Origin: an uncultured Acidobacteriaceae bacterium
GTDB taxonomy: Bacteria > Acidobacteriota > Terriglobia > Terriglobales > Acidobacteriaceae
Direction of reading: 5' to 3'
Length of the DNA: 64,000 nucleotides
NCBI GenBank assembly: GCA_903904755.1
Contig: CAIVDV010000040.1
Coordinates: 122,528-186,527, forward strand
Shown here: positions 55,801-64,000 of the stretch, in pieces
How positions within the stretch are numbered: the first letter of the stretch is position 1
How the letters are laid out: every line of letters begins with the position of its first letter
Notes under the pieces: generated by a model
The model's database searches: none
What the model was told of the DNA's origin: nothing
The model's input: the letters and a program-made list of their open reading frames with translations, nothing else
Translations under genes and position numbers: made by a program

Positions 55801-56415
55801 AAAATCATTCAGCGATGCCACTCCGGCCACCATCGCCGCAAGCGCAGACGGAATCTGCGGATCGCTCGCGTTGGCGTGGTGTACCTCACCATTCACCTTG
55901 TAGGCATGCATCTCCGTCCGGAACGCATCCCGAACCTGCCCCATCGTGCCGCTGAACTCCACCATCGTCCGGCCAGGCAGCGTCTCCTCCACCGTAAAAC
56001 CGTGAGACTCCAGCCAGCTCTTCACCGCTGCTAAATCAGAGTCCACAGCACCCCAGCGCGCACCAAACTGCTCCGGCGTCAGCCACTGGTGATAGTTCGA
56101 CGAATTCGGATCCTGCAGCGACTGAAGATACCCTTCCAGCGCCTGCTCTTCCAGCGGACTCCGCTTCAGCACCAGCGTCATCTGTCCAGTCGGCGTCTCA
56201 TCCGGCAAACGGCCCAAATCCGTCGCATGGGCAATCTGCGGATGCGTGTTGCCGGCCAGCGTCACACGGCTCGCATCATTCACCGTCTCGCGCACCATGG
56301 CACTGCGTGCCTGCGCCCGGACATATGCCGGAGACAATAGGAAGGCTACCGTCAGCAGAATCACAAAAACTGCCGACACACGACGAGCGGGGGAATACTT
56401 GGGGGAGTAGAACAT
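52828..56415 (-). CDS. S53 (kumamolisin-like) secreted protease with prodomain and C-terminal Ig-like repeats
   Basis: Prodomain 'LEGYLQSLQDPNSSNYHQWLTPEQFGARWG', 'SVVVASGDGGSADC', 'GGTSASTPAFAGILAL', Big3-like repeats. Confidence 0.95.
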   Translation of the reverse strand: MFYSPKYSPARRVSAVFVILLTVAFLLSPAYVRAQARSAMVRETVNDASRVTLAGNTHPQIAHATDLGRLPDETPTGQMTLVLKRSPLEEQALEGYLQSLQDPNSSNYHQWLTPEQFGARWGAVDSDLAAVKSWLESHGFTVEETLPGRTMVEFSGTMGQVRDAFRTEMHAYKVNGEVHHANASDPQIPSALAAMVAGVASLNDFAKHPMMDRGPRGHFDSAANKVRPALTSTAGGDFLYVMPGDAATIYNTPVKGLNRNFAGTQVVGKGVRIGIVGKSNVDASQVAHYRSLFGLPAKGIQVVTVGPDPGQTYDGAEYEAYLDLEVSGGLAPQAQIVYYVAGDTMLNDGIDLASTRAVNDNNVDILSVSWGLCELFLGSSGNAFEYALWKQAAAQGISVVVASGDGGSADCDQGSGLPAAEFGLTVNGLASTPFNVAVGGTEYSALGGPDGSGADFPNYVSLTSAPTTYESALGYIPETPWNISIANFPPTTWSENGGSGYFAGAGGGKSSCVRSTTTSTTYTCLSGYGKPSWQAGAGVPADAARDLPDVSLLADNGFNYATWGICTNMDGDASGNPVSDCVPGSDGLPAGDFYLAGVGGTSASTPAFAGILALATEHSGSRLGQANYVLYNLARLGVGFHDVTTGNIGQPCFAGTPNCRKNAEGNLFTTGWDATAGYDLASGWGSVDATQLVMNWAAAGLNTSATVLTATPTTVEHGIPVTVNVSVTGVPTATGNVALVAEPGSGSAANGVAIGTYPLVSGGKIATLSLNSLPGGSYDLQATYGGSATLSGSTSNAVSVTISPEDSKTVPQVAAYNPISGNPVSLSGARYGLIFQATAAPYGVNSPNAGGVVKPDGIATGKVTFTVAGKTLPSSTLSLSGQAATPTFLLPAGTSIISASYGGDRSFNPSVGQASVTVGKGSTTAVLKSSAVLGKNPITYTVDISTNSAGAGPTGKVSLWELGQEFASGTVVGVAGSGSGTATGEAVITTLASHWGKHPIHAIYEGDGNYNGSTSNTIYVKGRPTFTITGGAFSLTSEHSTGAFYVKLASDGGYLGTVNLTCALTSGGSGAKAPPQCGFEGDAVNLTANSKNQTLFLVYGKGSTLPPGVTAGSIGPWVGGTAVLACCLLVGIPARRRAWRNVLGAVLLAGALFSFTACITQPKFVSGGTYTFTITGVDSKNATNTQTATVVVKVP

Positions 56416-56632
56416 TGCGGAGAGCCTCACCAAACTATAGGGGGACGAACCCAATCATCGTTTCACAGGTAGGGTAGCCTGCACGGAAGTTGCAACACGA
56501 GATCAGGTGCTACCGCATGACTGTCCGCGGGTCGCGACCAGAGAAGGCGGGAGCCTCGAACTCCCGAGTACCCTGCCACCGTTGTAGCGCGGGGCCAACT
56601 CTGAGTCAAGTACTTCCTTTGTAAAAGGTTAA

Positions 56633-58438
56633 CTACACGATACGGTATCGTCCCGTTTCAAAGCACTTTGCCGCAATCCTCCGGCTCACCGCTATCGCAT
56701 CCGAAGGCCCATTCCGCGCAAACCGGCGTAGCACCGTCAGTTGAATTCCCAGCGCATCTCCCTCCGCAGAAGCCGCCAGAACCCGCCGCGCCGCCTGCTC
56801 CGTTAACCCCAGCGCCTCATCCGCATACGCCGTCACAATCTCCGCAGCAAACCCCGCCGTCGACGACCCCGCCGCCAGCAGCTTCCGCGCCCGCAGCAAA
56901 CTCGACTCCAGCCCGTACACCGCCGTGATGCACTCCGACAGGTCCGCCATAATCTCCTGCTGCTGCTCCAGCTCCATCATCCACCGCTGGCTCGCCGCTC
57001 CTGCCGCCAGCAGCGTTATCTTCCGTAAATTCCCCAGAATCTTCTCTTCCCGCGCCAGCGCAACCTCCTCGCCCGTTTCCTCGTCAAAACTCGGCGGCTG
57101 CATCAGCTCGTCCATCAGCTTTTTCATCGCTGGCAGCAGCGGAAGTTGCCCGCTCAGCGCCCGCTTCATCAGCCAGCCAGTAATAATCATCCGGTTGATC
57201 TCGTTCGTTCCCTCAAAAATCCGGTTGATCCGCGCATCCCGGTACATCCGCTCGGCAGGATAATCCTCCACATACCCAAACCCGCCCATCGTCTGTACCA
57301 GCTCGTCGGCCACATAGCCCAGCGTCTCCGATCCATACACCTTCAGAATCGAGCACTCCACCGCATACTCCTCAATCCGCTTCTGAATCTCCCTCGGCGA
57401 GTGCGCCTGCTCGGCCGGCAGCGCCGCCAGTGCCGCATCCATCATTCCCGTCGTCCGGTACAGCATCGACTCGGCCACAAACGTCCGCACCGCCGCCTCT
57501 GCCACCTTCCGCTGAATCAACCCAAACTGCGACAGCGTCTTGCCAAACGCCGTCCGCTCCCTGGCATACTTCACCATCAGCTCAATGCCCACCCGGCTGC
57601 CGCCCACGCAGCTCGCGCCCAGCTTCAGCCGCCCCATGTTCAGCACGTTAAAAGCGATATGGTGCCCCTTGCCCGCCTCGCCCAGCAGATTCCCCACCGG
57701 TATCCGGCAGTCATTCAAAATCAGCGGGCACGTCGACGACCCCCGAATACCCAGCTTGTGTTCTTCCTTGCCCACGCTCAGCCCCGGCGTATCACGCTCC
57801 ACCAGGAAGGCCGAGAACTTCTCCCCGTCAAGCTTGGCAAACACCGTGTACAGATTCGCCGTCGCCCCGTTGGTAATCCACATCTTCTCGCCGTTCAGGA
57901 TGTACTCTGTCCCGTCGGCCGACAAGCTCGCCCGCGCCCGGATATTCATCGCATCCGACCCCGATGTCGCCTCCGACAAACAGTACGCGCTCACCCACTC
58001 CATCGACGCCAGCTTCGGCAGATACTTCCGCTTCTGCGCCTCGGTCCCGTACCAAACCAGCGGCAGTGTCCCAATGCACGTGTGCGCCCCAAATCCCGTC
58101 GAAAAGCTCGACACCATCGACAAATGGTCCGCCACCAGCGCCGAGGTCGTCTTGTCCAGACCCAGCCCCTCGTACTCCTCCGGCGTGTCCACTGCGGCAA
58201 AGCCCAGTTCCCCAGCCTCCCGCATCAGCCCCACCATCACCCCCGGCTCCTTGGCCTCAATCGCAGCCACCGCCGGCAACACCCGCTCCTTGGCAAACTT
58301 CGACGCCGTCTCGGCAATCTGCCGCTGCTCTTCGCTCAAATCCTCATGCGTAAATACTTCCGCAGGCAGCCGTGTTTCCAGCAAAAAACTGCCGCCCTTG
58401 GCGGCCACAATGGGGGTAGAAATCGATGTCGCGCTCAT
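56633..58438 (-). CDS. Acyl-CoA dehydrogenase, long form
   Basis: 'AYCLSEATSGSDAMNIRARA', 'EKMWITNGATANLYTVFAK', 'QTMGGFGYVEDYPAERMYRDARINRIFEGTNEINRM'. Confidence 0.96.
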   Translation of the reverse strand: MSATSISTPIVAAKGGSFLLETRLPAEVFTHEDLSEEQRQIAETASKFAKERVLPAVAAIEAKEPGVMVGLMREAGELGFAAVDTPEEYEGLGLDKTTSALVADHLSMVSSFSTGFGAHTCIGTLPLVWYGTEAQKRKYLPKLASMEWVSAYCLSEATSGSDAMNIRARASLSADGTEYILNGEKMWITNGATANLYTVFAKLDGEKFSAFLVERDTPGLSVGKEEHKLGIRGSSTCPLILNDCRIPVGNLLGEAGKGHHIAFNVLNMGRLKLGASCVGGSRVGIELMVKYARERTAFGKTLSQFGLIQRKVAEAAVRTFVAESMLYRTTGMMDAALAALPAEQAHSPREIQKRIEEYAVECSILKVYGSETLGYVADELVQTMGGFGYVEDYPAERMYRDARINRIFEGTNEINRMIITGWLMKRALSGQLPLLPAMKKLMDELMQPPSFDEETGEEVALAREEKILGNLRKITLLAAGAASQRWMMELEQQQEIMADLSECITAVYGLESSLLRARKLLAAGSSTAGFAAEIVTAYADEALGLTEQAARRVLAASAEGDALGIQLTVLRRFARNGPSDAIAVSRRIAAKCFETGRYRIV

Positions 58439-58509
58439 GGAACCTCGTTCCTCCGAACCCCATCACCTTACGCCCCGCCCCTCTCCCCCGGCAACTCCTC
58501 AACTCCAGG

Positions 58510-58550
58510 CCTGACCCCTGACCCTGACCCCTGATCCCTGATCTCTGTCC
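58510..58550. repeat. Heptad array, copy G
   Basis: cctgacccctgaccctgacccctgatccctgatctctg. Confidence 0.8.
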
Positions 58551-58590
58551 CGCTGTATCATGGTCTGGTACCACTTCCGGGAGGTCCCGC

Positions 58591-60276
<1,686 letters not shown>

Positions 60277-60285
60277 GACACTTCC

Positions 60286-60579
60286 ATGGAAGAGCCTTTC
60301 GAAGAAATTCAGATTCTATGGGACCCGCAAAAGGCTTGGGCCAATATCCGCAAGCACAAAGTATCCTTTGAGGAAGCTGAAACCGTCTTCTTCGACCCAT
60401 TGATGACCACCAAGCAAGACCCCGACCACTCAATTTCTGAGCGCAGATTTCTTACACTTGGGCTATCATGCAACCAGCGAATGCTGCTGATTACCCACAC
60501 AGATGACCCTGGCCAGATCCGAATTATCAGCGCACGCCAACCGACGCGGAGTGAACGAAATGACTACCAAAACGACTGA
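60286..60579 (+). CDS. BrnT-like type II toxin
   Basis: 'ILWDPQKAWANIRKHKVSFEEAETVFFDPLMTTKQDPDHSISERRFLTLGLS'. Confidence 0.9.
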   Translation: MEEPFEEIQILWDPQKAWANIRKHKVSFEEAETVFFDPLMTTKQDPDHSISERRFLTLGLSCNQRMLLITHTDDPGQIRIISARQPTRSERNDYQND

Positions 60580-60784
60580 GTCCGACCGCCTCAAAGACAC
60601 CATGCGTCCTGAATATGACATGAGCGGCGGTGTGCGCGGGAAGTATTTCGGCCGCATAAAGGGTAGTATTCACCGCGTCTCCCTTGCGCCCGATGTGGCC
60701 GCTTCGTTCCCCGACGACGATTCCGTCAACGAAGCTCTCCGCCTCCTGATCAAGGCCGCCGCCAAAGCCAAACCCGCTGCCTGA
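60560..60784 (+). CDS. Partner antitoxin-like protein ('EYDMSGGVRGKY' family, not BrnA-like)
   Basis: ATG overlaps the end of brnT; 'MRPEYDMSGGVRGKYFGRIKG...VNEALRLLIKAAAKAKPAA'. Confidence 0.8.
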   Translation: MTTKTTESDRLKDTMRPEYDMSGGVRGKYFGRIKGSIHRVSLAPDVAASFPDDDSVNEALRLLIKAAAKAKPAA

Positions 60785-60900
60785 GTTCGTCCGCCCCTCA
60801 GGAACGAAGCCGTAAGTCTGGCGCAGGGTCTGCCTGATGCCAGCCCTCCAAAACCCAAATAACCATCCAAATTCAAAATTCCGAACTCCTCGACGACGAG

Positions 60901-61083
60901 ATGCAATCCGAATACGACTTCAGCATCGGCGTTCGCGGCAAATACGCTGGCCGTTTCGCCAAAGACACCGTCCTCGTCCCCCTCGATCCCGATGTCGCCG
61001 CCGTCTTCCACACCGCCGCCGAAGTCAATGAAGCCTTGCGTCTCCTCATCAAGGCCACCGCCAAAGCCCAACCCGCCGCGTAA
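60901..61083 (+). CDS. Second copy of the same antitoxin-like family, no toxin of its own
   Basis: 'MQSEYDFSIGVRGKYAGRFAKDTVLVPLDPDVAAVFHTAAEVNEALRLLIKATAKAQPAA' aligns with 60560-60784. Confidence 0.8.
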   Translation: MQSEYDFSIGVRGKYAGRFAKDTVLVPLDPDVAAVFHTAAEVNEALRLLIKATAKAQPAA

Positions 61084-61126
61084 GTCGTTCCCCCGACGCC
61101 TTGCCCTTCGCCCACAAGAGACCAAA

Positions 61127-61600
61127 TTGTCCGGCCGAAACCCCAAATACCGAGCCTTCTTCCAAGCCCTCGCCGCCGAACTCGCAGCCCAGGGCGTCAC
61201 CGGCATCGGCACCGTCTCCGGCGGAAACTGGCTCCGCATCGCCGCCGGCCCCAAAGCCATCTACCACTACGCCATCGTCTTCAACGGCGGCAAAAAACTC
61301 ACCGCCGAGCTCTACATCGGCGGCTCCCGCAAAAAGAAAAACGAAGAACTCTTCGACGCCCTCTCCCTCGTCAAAGCAGAAATCCACGCCGACTTCGGCG
61401 AAACCCTCCTCTGGGACCGCCTCGACTCCGAGGCCTGCTGCCGCATCTCCATCACCCGACCCGGCTCCATCGACGACCCCGACCTCACCGATATCTCCGC
61501 CTGGGCCATCTCCCGCATCCTCGCCTTCCGCCGCGTCTTCCCTCCCCACATCGCCGCCGCAGCCTCCCGGCACCCTTCCGCACCCATTCCCTCCGCCTGA
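61127..61600 (+). CDS. Stand-alone DUF4268-like domain protein (TTG start proposed)
   Basis: 'YRAFFQALAAELAAQGV...WLRIAAGPKAIYHYAIVFNGGKKLTAELYIGG...LFDALSLVKAEIHADFGETLLWDRLDSEACCRISI'. Confidence 0.6.
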   Translation: MSGRNPKYRAFFQALAAELAAQGVTGIGTVSGGNWLRIAAGPKAIYHYAIVFNGGKKLTAELYIGGSRKKKNEELFDALSLVKAEIHADFGETLLWDRLDSEACCRISITRPGSIDDPDLTDISAWAISRILAFRRVFPPHIAAAASRHPSAPIPSA

Positions 61601-61670
61601 TACCGTCTCCTCCTCCGCTCCGGCGTACACTGGTGGGGAGCGCACATCCGCGCCTCCCAAGGAGATAGGT

Positions 61671-62642
61671 ATGAAGACCATCGGCGTCCTATTCGGCATG
61701 GAGAACAGCTTCCCCGGTGCCCTCGTCGAACACATCAACTCACGCAACCTGCCCGACGTTCGCGCCGAGTTCGTACATACTTCCGCCATTCATCTCGATA
61801 AGGCCCCCCGCTACGCCGTCATCGTTGACCGCATCTCCCACGACATCCCCTTCTATCGCGCCTTCATGAAGCACGCCGCCCTCAACGGCACCATCATCAT
61901 CAACAACCCCTTCTGGTGGTCCGCCGACGACAAATTCTTCAACTACTCCCTCGCCGAAAAACTCGGCGTCGCCGTCCCCGCCACCGTCATCCTCCCCCAC
62001 AAAATCCACCCCGAGGGCACCACAGACCGCTCCATGCGCAACCTCGAATACCCCCTCAACTGGGATGCAGTATTCGACTACGTCGGCGAGCACGGATTCA
62101 TGAAGCCCATCGACGGCGGCGGCTGGCGCGACGTCTACCACATCCACAATCGCCGCGAGTTCTTTGAGGCCTACGACCAGTCCCGCGACCTCTGCATGAC
62201 CTACCAGAAGGCCGTCAACTTCAACGAGTACTTCCGCTGCTACGTCGTCGGCCAAAAGAAGGTCCACATCATGCCCTACGACCCGCGCCTGCCCCACGCC
62301 CAGCGCTACGTCCTCAACCCGCCCGCATACGACCCCAAACTTCTCGCCCGCGTCGAAAAGGACGCCATCACCCTCTGCCAGGCCCTCGGATACGACCTCA
62401 ACACCGTCGAGTTCGCCGTCGAAGACGGCATCCCCTACGCCATCGACTTCATGAACCCCGCACCCGACGCCGACCTCCACTCCGTCGGCCCCGACAACTT
62501 CAAATGGATCATCACCGAAGTCGCCAACCTCGCCATCGAAAAGGCCCGCCTCTACCCCCAACTCCCCGACCTCAAATGGTCCAGCTTCTTCCACCCCGAA
62601 GCCCCCAAAACCGCAAAAAAGGCCACTCCTAAAAAGAAGTAG
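61671..62642 (+). CDS. ATP-grasp-like protein of unknown specificity
   Basis: SD aaggagat; 'FFNYSLAEKLGVAVPATVILP', 'FMKPIDGGGWRDVY', 'NTVEFAVEDGIPYAIDFMNPAPD'. Confidence 0.8.
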   Translation: MKTIGVLFGMENSFPGALVEHINSRNLPDVRAEFVHTSAIHLDKAPRYAVIVDRISHDIPFYRAFMKHAALNGTIIINNPFWWSADDKFFNYSLAEKLGVAVPATVILPHKIHPEGTTDRSMRNLEYPLNWDAVFDYVGEHGFMKPIDGGGWRDVYHIHNRREFFEAYDQSRDLCMTYQKAVNFNEYFRCYVVGQKKVHIMPYDPRLPHAQRYVLNPPAYDPKLLARVEKDAITLCQALGYDLNTVEFAVEDGIPYAIDFMNPAPDADLHSVGPDNFKWIITEVANLAIEKARLYPQLPDLKWSSFFHPEAPKTAKKATPKKK

Positions 62643-62653
62643 CCTCCCTTTCG

Positions 62654-62685
62654 GTACCCCGGTCTCGCCCCTGAGACCGGGGTAC
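62654..62685. repeat. Dispersed palindrome GTACCCCGGTCTC-gcccct-GAGACCGGGGTAC
   Basis: 13-bp perfect arms between convergent genes. Confidence 0.85.
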
Positions 62686-62695
62686 AACGCCACCC

Positions 62696-63271
62696 CTACT
62701 CCGCAAACCCCTTCCCCGCCAATATCCGCTCCATACAAGCCTCCACCCGCGCCTCCCGCGTCTTCGCCTGCTTCGCCCCGCCAATATGGTAGTAGTACCC
62801 CCGCTGCCGGCCCGGCGTCAGCGCCTCAAACGCCCGCTTCAGCTCCCCATCCGCCTCCAGCCTCCGCGTAAGCTCCTCCGGCACCGCATACTCGTCGTGC
62901 GCCTTCAGCTCCACCTTCATCCCCGCCTGCTCCACGGCAATCGCCTCAGCCACATACCGCCGCACCGTCGCCTCCATCGCGACAATCTGCTCCATACTCG
63001 TGAATTGCAGCGTCCGCCCCGCCTGCGTCTGCCCGTGCGTCCTCAGCAGCCCCTCCGCATTTGTCAGCAGCGCGCCTTTCACAAACAGCAGGCTGCAGTA
63101 CTCCTTGAAGCACCCTATCAGCACCACATTCTTGTCTCCCACCGTGTAACAGGGCTGCCCCCACTTCAGCTCCTCCGTCAGCCCAAACCCCAGCACAATC
63201 TCCCGCAGCTTCTCCTGCTCTCCCCGCCAACCATCCTGCCGCTCCATGTACTTGTCCACCTTCGAATTCAT
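62696..63271 (-). CDS. DUF1801/YdeI-like protein
   Basis: 'EELKWGQPCYTVGDKNVVLIGCFKEYCSLLFVKGALL', 'LTPGRQRGYYYHIGGAKQAKTREARVEACMERILAGKG'. Confidence 0.92.
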   Translation of the reverse strand: MNSKVDKYMERQDGWRGEQEKLREIVLGFGLTEELKWGQPCYTVGDKNVVLIGCFKEYCSLLFVKGALLTNAEGLLRTHGQTQAGRTLQFTSMEQIVAMEATVRRYVAEAIAVEQAGMKVELKAHDEYAVPEELTRRLEADGELKRAFEALTPGRQRGYYYHIGGAKQAKTREARVEACMERILAGKGFAE

Positions 63272-63390
63272 CCCCGACCTCCTGCGTCAATCGCATGCTC
63301 TTTGCCGCAAACATCTTCCCACACCGCCCCCGCCCCGGCACAGAAAACTCTCCTCCCCTGCGCATTTGCACCTCTGCTACACTCCCACCC

Positions 63391-63825
63391 ATGCCAATCT
63401 TTCTTCAGAAGGCCCTGGCTTACCTCTTCCTCGGCCTTATCGTCTCCATCGGCCTCGTAAACGCCGCCCGCCGTGCCATCTTCCTCGCCCAGGCTCAGGC
63501 CACCACCGGCGAGGTCATCGCACTCCGCCAGGCCCCCTCCAAAAGCTCCAACCGACGCTCCTATTTCCCCATCTTCCGCTTCACTGCCCCCAATGGAGAA
63601 ACCATCACCGTCACCTCCAACATCGGCGGCAAATACAACTCCTGGCTCGGCAAGCCCGTCCCCGTCCTCTACCTGCCGGCAAACCCGCAGGAAGCACACA
63701 TACGCTCCTTCGGCCAGCTCTGGGAGTCCTCCCTCGTCCCCTCCATCGTCGGCGGCACCTTCTCCGTCATCCCCGTCCTCATCTTCCTGCGCCGCCGCAA
63801 CCCCGCCTCCCTCCCCCGTTCCTGA
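63391..63825 (+). CDS. DUF3592 domain membrane protein
   Basis: 'ATTGEVIALRQ...YFPIFRFTAPNGETITVTS...GKPVPVLYLPANPQEAHI', two TM helices. Confidence 0.85.
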   Translation: MPIFLQKALAYLFLGLIVSIGLVNAARRAIFLAQAQATTGEVIALRQAPSKSSNRRSYFPIFRFTAPNGETITVTSNIGGKYNSWLGKPVPVLYLPANPQEAHIRSFGQLWESSLVPSIVGGTFSVIPVLIFLRRRNPASLPRS

Positions 63826-63884
63826 GCGCACTTCGCCATGCCCGCCACAGCTCCCGCCAGCTAACCCGCATTTCTCACCATAGC

Positions 63885-64000
63885 GTCAGTATCGAGATAT
63901 AGAAATATTCAAAAAAAGCTGGAAAGGCCTTCGAATGTGTGTCATAACTGCTTTGTCTAGAAGTAGTTTTTACACCCAGACAGAGGCCTTTCACATGACA
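63885..64000. other. AT-rich junction with GAAAGGCCT/AGGCCTTTC inverted repeat and an ATG at 63995; possible edge of a mobile element or new CDS cut by window end
   Basis: Abrupt composition change; arms 63922-63930 / 63984-63992. Confidence 0.3.

Overview
This 64 kb window is GC-rich and gene-dense, with chromosomal housekeeping content that looks like an acidobacterium (Terriglobia-type). That taxonomic guess is an inference from the gene set (futalosine pathway MqnC, BshC/YpdA, secreted sedolisin, PolX, dispersed palindromic repeats). I saw no rRNA, tRNA, prophage or CRISPR array. Confident genes include the uppP 3' end, ftsK, two response regulators, a fumarase, mqnC, a sensor kinase, ypdA, vapBC, bshC, citrate synthase, polX, a cold-shock gene, a cysteine desulfurase, mnmA, a kumamolisin-like protease, an acyl-CoA dehydrogenase, a GT2 glycosyltransferase and a BrnT-type toxin operon. 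The most interesting unexplained signals are: (1) dispersed 7-bp-period C-rich arrays of the CCCCTGA type, mostly immediately 5' of start codons, several of whose G-rich complements match a G-quadruplex pattern (one is a perfect (GGGGTCA)3GGGG); (2) dispersed palindromic elements with a conserved flank and covarying stems; (3) a low-GC orphan ORF (29890-31410) next to a stack of three repeat families and convergent with an exported CHAT-TPR / MscS / Sel1 gene cluster; (4) a BrnT-like toxin with a non-canonical, duplicated partner and a stand-alone DUF4268-like ORF; (5) candidate operators at precise spacing upstream of vapBC and of an SRPBCC-ArsR operon; (6) a frameshifted orphan ParD-like antitoxin. 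All family assignments come from reading translated motifs, not from database searches.
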